From Eggerthellaceae bacterium (lineage in GTDB: Bacteria > Actinomycetota > Coriobacteriia > Coriobacteriales > Eggerthellaceae), in the NCBI GenBank assembly GCA_009782615.1, contig WRIS01000001.1, positions 310,001 through 374,000 of the forward strand: DNA of 64,000 bases, given 5' to 3'. The notes beneath the pieces are model-generated. The model saw nothing but the letters and a program-made list of their open reading frames with translations, had not been told where the DNA came from and ran no database searches. Positions 32,927-40,005 of the stretch are shown piece after piece (position 1 is the first letter of the stretch; each line of letters begins with the position of its first letter). Made by a program: the position numbers and the translations under genes.

Positions 32927-34039
32927 CTATGCACCTGCCTTTCCACCTGTTAGCGCGGCCGCTGCTTCGGCCGCTTTTCCACCTATTGCTTCGTGCATCG
33001 CTTCGATTTTCGCAAGCACTTCTTGAGGCGTGGGAATAACGCCGCCCGTGTGTCCGAAAAATTCAACAGGAGCACGCCCCGCAACAACCAGGCGGATATC
33101 GTCAACCATTTGCCCCATGTTCATTTCAACGCTCAAATAGCTTTTTGCCGTAGCAATAGTTTCTTCAATCGCAAATGCGGGGAACGGCCACAAGGTTATC
33201 GGGCGGATAAGACCCGCCTTAATGCCTGCTTCCCGCGCAGAAACAACGGCAGAACGCGCAATGCGAGCACTCGCACCAAACGCCATCACGACGATTTCGG
33301 CATCATCAGTCATGAAGTTTTCAGCACGCGGTTCATCGCGCTTTATCACTTCGTAGCGCTCGAAGCGCTCCTTGATTTTTCCTTCAAGTTTGTCAGCTGA
33401 CAAGAACAGCGAATTAACAATATTGTGGGGGCGAGCATGATTGTGACCAACCGTTGCCCACGGCTTTTCGGGTGCGGTATTCTTCGGTTCGGGAAGCACC
33501 ACGGGCTCCATCATCTGCCCCAACATCCCGTCTGCCAAAATCATCACTGGCGTGCGATATTTGTCGGCAACATCAAAGGCGCTATACGCACAATCAGCCA
33601 TTTCTTGTACGGTAGACGGCGCATAAACAATAACGTGCAAATCGCCGTGCCCCAGTGCGTGAGTCGCCTGCGCGTAATCTGCCTGCGAGGGCTGAATGCC
33701 GCCCAAACCCGGACCGCCACGCTGAATGTTTATGATGACACCAGGAAGGTCGGCACCTGCCATATACGATATCCCTTCCCCCTTAAGCGAAATCCCTGGA
33801 GAAGACGACGATGTCATAACCCGAGCACCCGCGGCTGACGCACCGTATACCATGTTGATGGCCGCAATTTCACTTTCTGCCTGAAGAAAGGTTCCGCCTT
33901 CTTTGGGCATCCGCTTTGACATGTAGGCGGCGAGTTCTGTTTGGGGGGTTATCGGATAACCGAAAAAGAAGCGACAACCCGCACGCAAGGCGCTTTCCGC
34001 CAGCGCTTCGTTGCCCTTCATCAATACTTTCTCTGACAT
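32927..34039 (-). CDS. korA: 2-oxoacid:ferredoxin oxidoreductase, alpha subunit
   Basis: 370 residues: MKGNEALAESALRAGCRFFFGYPITPQTE (pyrimidine-binding domain), SSSSPGISLKGEGISYMAG, QRGGPGLGGIQPSQADY and a transketolase C-terminal region RPITLWPFP. The ATG at 34039 has GAGAGG upstream and follows korD by 4 bp; the longer frame to 34120 overlaps korD. The Ala/Gly-rich tail KAAEAAAALTGGKAGA is an extra. Confidence 0.94.
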   Translation of the reverse strand: MSEKVLMKGNEALAESALRAGCRFFFGYPITPQTELAAYMSKRMPKEGGTFLQAESEIAAINMVYGASAAGARVMTSSSSPGISLKGEGISYMAGADLPGVIINIQRGGPGLGGIQPSQADYAQATHALGHGDLHVIVYAPSTVQEMADCAYSAFDVADKYRTPVMILADGMLGQMMEPVVLPEPKNTAPEKPWATVGHNHARPHNIVNSLFLSADKLEGKIKERFERYEVIKRDEPRAENFMTDDAEIVVMAFGASARIARSAVVSAREAGIKAGLIRPITLWPFPAFAIEETIATAKSYLSVEMNMGQMVDDIRLVVAGRAPVEFFGHTGGVIPTPQEVLAKIEAMHEAIGGKAAEAAAALTGGKAGA

Positions 34040-34043
34040 GGTT

Positions 34044-34250
34044 TTACCTCTCGACCGTGATAGCAACATCAGGACACATGAGCGCGCACGATGTGCATCC
34101 CGTGCATGCATCTTCATCAATCAGGCGCGCGGGGTGATATCCCTTCGCGGTGATAGCATCATTATCCAGCTCAATGATATTTTCTGGACACGCATCAACG
34201 CACAGACCGCATCCTTTGCAATACCTATCATCAACGATAATTCGTGACAT
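34044..34250 (-). CDS. korD: 2-oxoacid:ferredoxin oxidoreductase, delta subunit (2x[4Fe-4S] ferredoxin)
   Basis: A 68-residue ferredoxin with two complete CxxCxxCxxxCP motifs, CKGCGLCVDACP and CTGCTSCALMCP. It carries electrons from the catalytic subunits to free ferredoxin. The ATG at 34250 has AAAGG seven nt upstream; the long frame back to 34382 overlaps the ATPase gene and is not conserved-looking. Confidence 0.93.
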   Translation of the reverse strand: MSRIIVDDRYCKGCGLCVDACPENIIELDNDAITAKGYHPARLIDEDACTGCTSCALMCPDVAITVER

Positions 34251-34344
34251 AGCGAAACCTTTCGTATGGCTAGAGTCATAGTTTAACTCTCGGCTCACCT
34301 CTTGAAACAGAGGGCTTTTGAGTAGTTGGGGGAACCTGCCTTGT

Positions 34345-35142
34345 TCATAGTTCCCACGGGGTATGCACATATACTTGCACAAGATAGGGGTTAAGGGGAA
34401 CCTCAGGCGGAAAAAATGCCGAACTTTTCGGACAATTGGACGCCTTTGGGGTTTGCGAAGCGTCTAAATCGTGAAGAAGCGGGTGCGGAATCGTCGTTGC
34501 AAGAAGCGGCAAGTTGGTGTCGCGGGCAATGTTTTCGGCGAAATCACGCGAAGCGAGCAGCGTTGCAAGCGCTGTTTCGCCTTGCAGGTGCGAATTGTTG
34601 ACAAGCCCCGTTGCACGCAAGCCCGATTTTGCCTCGATATCCCGCAGTAGCGAAACCGCCTCTGTTATATCCTGCGTGAGGTTGCGATACGCATTCAGCA
34701 CATAAAGCATAGCGTGGGGGTGCGCAGCGATTTTCTTCCCGAAACGCCCAAGCGCGGTTGCCCCCACATCGTCTCCGCCGACATCAAAGATGACCGTGTG
34801 GTTTTCTCCCGCAGCATTAATCAGTGTGTCAATGCGCCCCGAAAGGCTTGGCATATCAAGTGTGGTACCTGCATAAAGCGGCGCAATAAGTTCGACCCCT
34901 TCGTCTTTAAGCAGAGCGCCATAATCGCTTGAGCGAAAATAGGGATTCACGATATCCAAGTCGATTAAGGTGACCTGCTTTCCGCTTCGTGCCGTGTCAA
35001 TAGCAAGATTCATCGAAAGATTGGTTTTCCCCACACCGTAGTGCCCCACTATCAAAGTAAGGGGCGCGAGGGGAAGCAAGTTTTGCTGTTGTACTTGTGG
35101 TGGCACACTGTTTTGCTTCGTTTTTTCGTTCATATACTTCAT
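34345..35142 (-). CDS. P-loop ATPase (MinD/CobQ-like) encoded with Kor
   Basis: 265 residues with Walker A GHYGVGKTNLSMNLAID, DLDIVNPYFRSSDYG (switch I-like) and FDVGGDDVGATALGRF, the style of MinD/ParA/CobQ NTPases. A Pro-rich C-terminus (FFPPEVPLNPYLVQ) is unusual. It heads the korDABC operon, as similar ATPases do in anaerobes with Kor/Vor clusters; a role in cofactor or Fe-S delivery to the enzyme is a guess. The RBS before the ATG at 35142 is weak, and an ATG three codons later is possible. A well-formed promoter lies about 130 bp upstream. Confidence 0.82.
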   Translation of the reverse strand: MKYMNEKTKQNSVPPQVQQQNLLPLAPLTLIVGHYGVGKTNLSMNLAIDTARSGKQVTLIDLDIVNPYFRSSDYGALLKDEGVELIAPLYAGTTLDMPSLSGRIDTLINAAGENHTVIFDVGGDDVGATALGRFGKKIAAHPHAMLYVLNAYRNLTQDITEAVSLLRDIEAKSGLRATGLVNNSHLQGETALATLLASRDFAENIARDTNLPLLATTIPHPLLHDLDASQTPKASNCPKSSAFFPPEVPLNPYLVQVYVHTPWEL

Positions 35143-35244
35143 CCATATGCTTGTCTGTGTTTGTTTTTCAAGGATGATTTTATCACGCTTGCCGCACTCA
35201 AAAACATCCCGTGTACAAACTCACATGAATGAATTGCGTGCTGC

Positions 35245-35273
35245 TTGTCGATTTTGTCAATTTGCATTACTAT
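35245..35273 (+). promoter_or_regulatory. Promoter for the predicted small RNA
   Basis: Plus strand: -35 TTGTCG (35245-35250), 17-bp spacer, -10 TACTAT (35268-35273); transcription would begin near 35281. Its -10 overlaps that of the kor operon promoter on the other strand, so the two may compete. Confidence 0.45.
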
Positions 35274-35299
35274 TATAGACGAGCCGCACGGAGCGTTAA
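35272..35299 (-). promoter_or_regulatory. Promoter of the ATPase-korDABC-xre-acs operon
   Basis: Minus strand: -35 TTAACG (35299-35294), 16-bp spacer, perfect -10 TATAAT (35277-35272), leader of about 120 nt to the ATPase start. The -35 is the loop and the spacer is one arm of the inverted repeat GAGCCG-CA-CGGAG / CTCCG-CA-CGGCTC (35281-35312), so this dyad could serve as an operator. The -10 overlaps that of the opposing small-RNA promoter. Confidence 0.6.
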
Positions 35300-35378
35300 C
35301 TCCGCACGGCTCTCGGATCACTTGTGTGGTTCGGGATTATTTTGTTGGCTCCTCTTCTTCATCGGAGAGGAGTTTTTT
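35281..35378 (+). ncRNA. Predicted ~98-nt antisense small RNA
   Basis: Bounded by a promoter-like sequence and an intrinsic terminator with no plus-strand gene between them. The 5' end would fold as a hairpin: GAGCCG (35281-35286) and CGGAG (35289-35293) with CTCCG (35300-35304) and CGGCTC (35307-35312), an internal CA/CA mismatch and a 6-nt loop. Its 3' part is complementary to the last 14 codons (including the stop) of the small membrane ORF on the minus strand. This is the layout of RNA antitoxins of type I systems; existence of the RNA is predicted only. Confidence 0.5.
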
Positions 35379-35449
35379 CTTCAAGTCAATCAAAAAACAA
35401 TCAACCGCAGAATAAATCCTGCCAAAGAAAACCAAAATTCTTCCCTCAT
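35337..35449 (-). CDS. Tiny hydrophobic protein with apparent -1 frameshift (holin-like / type I toxin-like candidate)
   Basis: ATG at 35449 preceded by GGGGAGGTGAT, a near-perfect Shine-Dalgarno at ideal distance. The zero frame encodes MREEFWFSLAGFILRLIVF and stops at TGA (35392-35390), directly on a run of six T. Re-reading one base (TTT slipping by -1, or a seventh T) continues as LIDLKKKLLSDEEEEPTK to TAA at 35337: a 37-residue single-helix membrane protein with a basic then acidic tail. Either slippage, an indel, or a sequencing error is involved. An alternative unshifted frame from ATG 35468 (43 residues) has a badly placed RBS and breaks up the hydrophobic helix. Size, RBS, helix and opposing RNA resemble Fst/TxpA or holin-like toxins; a leader peptide of the kor operon is the alternative. 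Confidence 0.45.
35349..35378 (+). terminator. Intrinsic terminator of the predicted small RNA
   Basis: CTCCTCT (35349-35355) pairs with AGAGGAG (35366-35372), followed at once by six T (35373-35378). In the opposite direction it has no U-tract. No annotated plus-strand gene ends before it, which is why a small RNA is inferred. Confidence 0.75.
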
Positions 35450-35833
35450 AGGAATCACCTCCCCTCATGACCTTCAATCATGTAACGTTTTGGAAGGGGG
35501 GATTGAATCCCTATGCCCACAAGTTTTCCGTACCTCTAACTATAATGACCCGATTAGGCAAAAACATGACAGAAATTGCTGCTCAGTGTGCAGAAAGATT
35601 CGCTATAAATTCGATGTATTTTTAACAGGGATTAGACAGAAATCAACGCTACTTTTGACACTGTTTAGAAAGAAATTCTTCAAGAAGTTGATAAATTTTC
35701 TACGGATTCTTGATGCAAATTAAACCTTTATTCTTAAAATTTTTTTGCTGATGCGTTATTTTTTGGTCCCTTGCGCTTCATTTTGCATTACAATGCCTTA
35801 TCACCCAAGAAAAAGAAAAGGAGGTAAGTGTTC
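35450..35833. other. Intergenic region between the tiny ORF and XRE-cupin copy 2
   Basis: 384 bp, AT-rich, no convincing ORF. A -10-like TATAGT (minus strand, 35544-35539) could serve the tiny ORF but lacks a -35. CATGA/TCATG arms (35464-35480) and a CCTTC/GAAGG pairing lie around its ribosome site and could fold over it. Near the right end AGGAGG (35819-35824 area) is the site for the XRE-cupin gene, with TACAAT upstream as a possible -10. Confidence 0.5.
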
Positions 35834-36418
35834 ATGGAGCCGAATATAAAAGAGGTAGCAAATCGCATTAAGGCGTTACGCGAAGATATGGATTTCACGT
35901 TTGAAGAAATGGCTGCGGCAACGAATCGCAGTGCACAAGAATATGAGCGACAGGAAAACGGCGAACAAGACCTTTCCTTCACCTTTCTTTATAAGTGCGC
36001 TGAAAAGCTTGGGGTCGATGTCATCGAACTTCTCACGGGCGAAAACCCTCATTTGAGCGGCTATTCGCTCATCCGTGCCGACGCGGGACTTTCCATCAAG
36101 CGACGCGCGGGGTTTGAGTATCTCCACAAAGCCCCCCACTTCAAGAACAAACTTGCCGAGCCATTCTTAGTAACGGCTCCCTATCTTGAAGAAGAACAAG
36201 ACGCGCCGATTCACCTTTCAAAACATGCGGGGCAAGAACTCGACTACATCCTTTCAGGACGTATGCGCTTTGCCTATGAAGACCATGTGGAAGAACTCGC
36301 TGCTGGCGACACCCTGCTCTACGATTCGGGTCGCGGACATGGCATGGTTGCAATCGGGGGCGAGCCTTGTGTGTTTCTCGCCATCGTCTTAAAGCCCCAG
36401 CAGGACTGCATTAGTTAG
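35834..36418 (+). CDS. XRE-family regulator with C-terminal cupin domain, copy 2
   Basis: 194 residues: HTH (IKEVANRIKALREDMDFTFEEMAAATNRSAQEYERQE) and a cupin with SKHAGQELDYILSGRMRFAYEDH and GDTLLYDSGRGHGMVAIGG. Homologous to copy 1 at 30.9 kb in both domains, but the His-rich metal motif differs (LSKHAGQE versus VTHSGQE). AGGAGG lies 9 nt before the ATG at 35834; the GTG two codons earlier is too close to it. Directly upstream of acyl-CoA synthetase copy 2, its probable target. Confidence 0.9.
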   Translation: MEPNIKEVANRIKALREDMDFTFEEMAAATNRSAQEYERQENGEQDLSFTFLYKCAEKLGVDVIELLTGENPHLSGYSLIRADAGLSIKRRAGFEYLHKAPHFKNKLAEPFLVTAPYLEEEQDAPIHLSKHAGQELDYILSGRMRFAYEDHVEELAAGDTLLYDSGRGHGMVAIGGEPCVFLAIVLKPQQDCIS

Positions 36419-36428
36419 GCGCTGCGCC

Positions 36429-36456
36429 CGTGATTTTCCCACCGCGCAAAATCACG
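36429..36456. promoter_or_regulatory. 9-bp inverted repeat between XRE-cupin 2 and synthetase 2
   Basis: CGTGATTTT (36429-36437) and AAAATCACG (36448-36456) are perfectly complementary, with a 10-bp loop. No T run follows, so it is more likely an operator or a mRNA hairpin than a terminator. Placement before the synthetase gene suggests binding by the cupin regulator. Confidence 0.5.
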
Positions 36457-36533
36457 AGTCGGTGCCCTGCCCACATTTTTGCAAACCCGCTGCTGCGGAA
36501 CATAAAACCGCATCCTTCAAAGAAAGAATTATC

Positions 36534-38297
36534 ATGAGAAATATCAATTTGCGTTACGTCAACGAAACTTATAACGAGTTAAACCAACTTGAAACTTTCG
36601 ACGTCAACTGTCCTGATGATTTTAATTTCGGCTACGATGTTGTTGATGATATAGCCGAAAATGACCCCAACCGCATGGCGATGGTCTGGTGCAACCCCGA
36701 AGGCGAAGAACACCTTTTCACCTTTGCCGACATGAAGTACTGGTCTGACAAAACCGCAAACTTCCTTGCTGAAAACGGCATTGGCGCGGGCGACATGGTC
36801 ATGGTAATCTTGCGCCGCCACTACCAGTTCTGGTTTGTTGCAACCGCACTCCACAAGCTGGGTGCCGTTATGATTCCTGCAACCTTCATGCTCAAAGAGC
36901 ACGACCTGGAATACCGCTTAAACGGCGCAGGTGTAAAGTCGCTCATCGTCACTGACGCAGGAGACATTGCTGAAGTGTGCGACCGCGCAGAAGAACTCTG
37001 CCCGACCCTCGAAACGAAGATTCTCGTGAACGCCGCAAGCGCCCTTGAGCATCGCCAACAAGATGGCTCTTTCGATTTCGCCGCAGCGAAAAAACCCTGC
37101 GGTGCAGAACTAAGCGGACCAGAAGGCCTCTGCGCGGCACCCGTTTCACGCGCGGGCTGGCTTGACTTTAACACCTCGGTGCGCGCCGCTTCAGAAATCT
37201 TTGAGAAGCGCACCACCGCATCAGCAGAACCAATGCTTGCTTACTTTTCAAGTGGCACCAGCGGAAACCCTAAGCTGGTACTCCACGACAGCGCTTATGC
37301 CCTCGCCCACCTGATGACAGCAAAGCACTGGCACAATGTTGAACCCGATGGCGTGCATTTCACCATCGCCGACACTGGCTGGGGCAAGGCGGTGTGGGGC
37401 AAATTCTACGGGCAATGGCTTATGGAAGCATGCGTGCTCACCTATGACTTCGACCGCTTTGTGGCTGACGAAATACTCGCCCTTGTTTCCAAATACCGCC
37501 TTACCAGCTTTTGCTGCCCGCCCACCATGTACCGCCTTATGATGCAGTCCGACATCACGCGCTTTGACCTCACGTCGCTGGTGCACTTGAGCACGGCAGG
37601 CGAAGCGCTCAATCCCGACATCTTCGATTTTTGGCTCAGCGCCTGCGGGCTTACTATCTATGAAGGCTTCGGGCAAACCGAAACCGTCGTATCCATCGGC
37701 AACTTAACAAATTCAACGCCGCGTTCAGGTTCGATGGGCAAGCCAGTTCCCCTCTACCAAGTGGAAATCAAGCGCGCGGACGGCAGCCGCTGCGACACTG
37801 GTGAAACTGGCGAAATCTGCATTAGCGTAGAACCTTCAAAACCAGCGGGCATCATGATGGGCTATTACCGCGACGAAGAAAAAACGGCTGAAGCCATATA
37901 CGACGGCTGGTATCACACTGGCGACACCGCGTGGTGCGACGAAGATGGCTATTTGTGGTATGTGGGTCGCAACGATGACGTCATCAAATCATCGGGGTAT
38001 CGCATCGGGCCTTTCGAAATTGAAAGCGTACTTTTGGAACATGATGCCGTAAGCGAATGCGCCGTAACAGGCGTGCCCGACCCCCTGCGCACCACCGCAG
38101 TCAAGGCAACCATCGTCTTGGCACCTGGCTTTAGCGGAAGTGATGAACTGACGAATGAATTGCAAACCTGGGTCAAGGAACAAACCGCGCCCTACAAATT
38201 CCCCCGCATCATCGACTACGTGAGTGAACTGCCAAAAACGGTCAACGGGAAAATTCGCCGCAGTGTTATTCGTGAAAAGGACTATCGGAGCAGCTAG
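36534..38297 (+). CDS. AMP-forming acyl-CoA synthetase (medium-chain ACS family), copy 2
   Basis: 587 residues from the ATG at 36534. ANL motifs: YFSSGTSGNPK (P-loop variant with Ser for Thr), STAGEALN, YEGFGQTETV, TGDTAWCDEDGYLWYVGRNDD, SSGYRIGPFEIES and the catalytic Lys in TVNGKIRRSVIR. About 30 residues longer than copy 1, because of an insert near residues 170-210 (ALEHRQQDGSFDFAAAKKPC). The RBS is weak. Transcribed away from the kor operon with XRE-cupin 2; its last 32 bp overlap the convergent LysR-type gene. Probably a different acid than copy 1. Confidence 0.9.
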   Translation: MRNINLRYVNETYNELNQLETFDVNCPDDFNFGYDVVDDIAENDPNRMAMVWCNPEGEEHLFTFADMKYWSDKTANFLAENGIGAGDMVMVILRRHYQFWFVATALHKLGAVMIPATFMLKEHDLEYRLNGAGVKSLIVTDAGDIAEVCDRAEELCPTLETKILVNAASALEHRQQDGSFDFAAAKKPCGAELSGPEGLCAAPVSRAGWLDFNTSVRAASEIFEKRTTASAEPMLAYFSSGTSGNPKLVLHDSAYALAHLMTAKHWHNVEPDGVHFTIADTGWGKAVWGKFYGQWLMEACVLTYDFDRFVADEILALVSKYRLTSFCCPPTMYRLMMQSDITRFDLTSLVHLSTAGEALNPDIFDFWLSACGLTIYEGFGQTETVVSIGNLTNSTPRSGSMGKPVPLYQVEIKRADGSRCDTGETGEICISVEPSKPAGIMMGYYRDEEKTAEAIYDGWYHTGDTAWCDEDGYLWYVGRNDDVIKSSGYRIGPFEIESVLLEHDAVSECAVTGVPDPLRTTAVKATIVLAPGFSGSDELTNELQTWVKEQTAPYKFPRIIDYVSELPKTVNGKIRRSVIREKDYRSS

Positions 38298-38790
38298 GTT
38301 CTTCCTGCTCCTCTTCGCAGTAGGCGTCAAGTTCGTCGCGTGCTGCAGAAGGAGGGAAACCAATAAGTTCTTCCTCCGCAACAAAGCGGCGCCGTGCTTG
38401 ATCACAACTGCTGGTAATCACAACGTCCGCAAAGGGGGTGTCCGCAAACGGGGTGCCGCTAACTGCGGTGTGCGCAGATACGGCACGCTCGCTTTCGGGT
38501 AAGCTGCCCGCAGCCAAATCACGTTCGGCTTTCTCTTGGTTTTTGCCGTAATAGATTGCCAAATCATACCTGTCAACGACTTGGCGCAGGTAGTCAATGT
38601 AGATTCGCCCTGCTTCGGTAAGCGCAACGTGCGAAGTGGTTCTGTCGAAAATGCGAAATCCTGCTTCTCTTTCTGCTGCTGCTACATGCTTGCTCAGAGT
38701 TGATTGGGTGATATAGAGCCTTTCGGCCGCCTTGCTGAAACTCAAGAGGTCGGCAAGAACAATCAATTCCTTGCAATATTCAAGATTCAA
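38266..38790 (-). CDS. Orphan LysR-type HTH protein lacking the effector domain
   Basis: 174 residues. The first 65 are a typical LysR DNA-binding domain (LSFSKAAERLYITQSTLSKHVAAAEREAGFRIFDRTTSHVALTEAG), then a short linker helix and a low-complexity tail with GTPFADTPFAD and an acidic end. A normal LysR is about 300 residues, so the substrate-binding domain is missing. The start is TTG at 38790 with GGAGGG seven nt upstream. Convergent with and overlapping synthetase 2 by 32 bp. Short LysR-like proteins are common in Eggerthellaceae; truncation is the alternative. Confidence 0.75.
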   Translation of the reverse strand: MNLEYCKELIVLADLLSFSKAAERLYITQSTLSKHVAAAEREAGFRIFDRTTSHVALTEAGRIYIDYLRQVVDRYDLAIYYGKNQEKAERDLAAGSLPESERAVSAHTAVSGTPFADTPFADVVITSSCDQARRRFVAEEELIGFPPSAARDELDAYCEEEQEEPSCSDSPFHE

Positions 38791-38910
38791 CGTTCAGCCC
38801 TCCAAAGACATCACGGAACAGCCCTTGTTTTTCGACGGTTGATTCATCGCTGGAATCAGCATCAAAAAACCTACACTTCGTAGTTTCCCGTGATTATAGA
38901 GAGTCTCTTT

Positions 38911-38931
38911 TCACCCTTCGGGGTGATTTTT
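38911..38931 (+). terminator. UUCG-tetraloop terminator, plus strand
   Basis: TCACCC TTCG GGGTGA followed by five T: a 6-bp stem with the very stable UUCG loop. The nearest plus-strand gene is synthetase 2, ending 613 bp upstream, so a long 3' extension running antisense through the LysR-type gene is possible. In the minus direction there is no U-tract. Confidence 0.7.
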
Positions 38932-38948
38932 GAATGCTATGAAAGTTC

Positions 38949-38972
38949 ACCTATTTCCGATAAAAAATAGGT
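38949..38972. promoter_or_regulatory. 8-bp inverted repeat between glpX and the LysR-type gene
   Basis: ACCTATTT (38949-38956) and AAATAGGT (38965-38972), loop 8 bp. It could be a weak glpX terminator or an operator. A TATAAT lies nearby on the minus strand, ahead of the LysR-type gene. Confidence 0.4.
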
Positions 38973-38997
38973 ATGGATGTGTCTTTGCAATCCCGAA

Positions 38998-39957
38998 TTA
39001 GCGGAAGCGCACCGTGCCGTTTTCGCCGCGATGACAGGTCTTAACGAAACGCACGGTTTTGTCTTGCGCGTTCATAACAACCGATTCTGTGGTAATCGAC
39101 CCTTCAGCAATCGACACGCCCGAAACCATTTCGCCGTTGGTCACACCGCAGGCAAGAAATGCCGCATCGTCGGAACGCACGAGCATATCCATGGTCAACA
39201 CGCCGTCAAGATCGACTTCGGCAGTTTTTTCCGCACGGGCACGTTCGTCATCGGAACGGAAGCGGAAGCGCCCCATGAAGACACCGCCAATGGCTTTGAG
39301 TCCCACGCACGCCAAAACACCTTCGGGAGCACCACCCGAACCCATATATAAGTCGATTCCAGTCCCAGGAACCGCCGTTGCGATAGCACCGAAAACATCG
39401 CCATCGTCGATAAGGCGCACGCGCGCACCTGCTGCGCGAATTGCCGCAATCAAATCTTCGTGACGGTCGCGGTCAAGCACGCAAACATTCACTTCAGACA
39501 CTGGTTTTCCGAGCGCCTTGGCAACCGCTTTCACGTTTTCTTCGGGCTTCGCATCGATGTGCACCTTGCCAACACACGCAGGTCCAGCAGCGATTTTTAA
39601 CATATAGGTATCGGGCGCAAACAAAAGCGCCCCCTTCGGAGCAATCGCTATCGTTGTCAGGGAATTCGGCTTGTTGTAAGCGCACAGATTCGTGCCTTCA
39701 AGCGGATCAACCGCAATATCTATCTCTTCGCCACCACGTCCGACCTCTTCGCCGATGTAGAGCATGGGGGCTTCATCGCGCTCCCCTTCTCCGATGACGA
39801 TACGTCCTGAAAAATCGATATCATTGAACGCGTCGCGCATCGCGGTTGTTGCCGCCTGGTCAGCAGAAACTTTGTCGCCCTTGCCCACCCAGTCCGCACA
39901 CGCAATAGCGGCAGCTTCGGCAACATTGAGGATTTCCATAATTCGAGCAGCTTGCAT
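38998..39957 (-). CDS. glpX: Class II fructose-1,6-bisphosphatase (GlpX)
   Basis: Gluconeogenic hydrolysis of fructose-1,6-bisphosphate. 319 residues with RIVIGEGERDEAPMLYIGE, the lithium-sensitive-phosphatase motif DPLEGTNLCA, DRDRHEDLI, IDLYMGSGGAPEGV and RSDDAAFLACGVT. The ATG at 39957 has AGGAGGGG 5 nt upstream; the extension to 39993 is not conserved. A gluconeogenic enzyme fits growth on amino acids. 48 bp after the rsmB stop. Confidence 0.95.
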   Translation of the reverse strand: MQAARIMEILNVAEAAAIACADWVGKGDKVSADQAATTAMRDAFNDIDFSGRIVIGEGERDEAPMLYIGEEVGRGGEEIDIAVDPLEGTNLCAYNKPNSLTTIAIAPKGALLFAPDTYMLKIAAGPACVGKVHIDAKPEENVKAVAKALGKPVSEVNVCVLDRDRHEDLIAAIRAAGARVRLIDDGDVFGAIATAVPGTGIDLYMGSGGAPEGVLACVGLKAIGGVFMGRFRFRSDDERARAEKTAEVDLDGVLTMDMLVRSDDAAFLACGVTNGEMVSGVSIAEGSITTESVVMNAQDKTVRFVKTCHRGENGTVRFR

Positions 39958-40005
39958 AAAAACCCCTCCTTTTCGGATGTATGGTGCCCCCAATTCTACA
40001 ACAAT

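Noticed and set aside
35337-35468. Unshifted 43-codon frame starting at ATG 35468 as the true small gene
   Set aside because: Its ATG has AAGG only 2 nt away, and the strong Shine-Dalgarno falls within its codons; the frame disrupts the hydrophobic helix. Kept only as an alternative.
35229-35723. 164-codon plus-strand ORF across the kor/XRE gap
   Set aside because: No RBS, no recognisable domain, and it crosses a strong terminator and two hairpins; codon use does not look like coding DNA.
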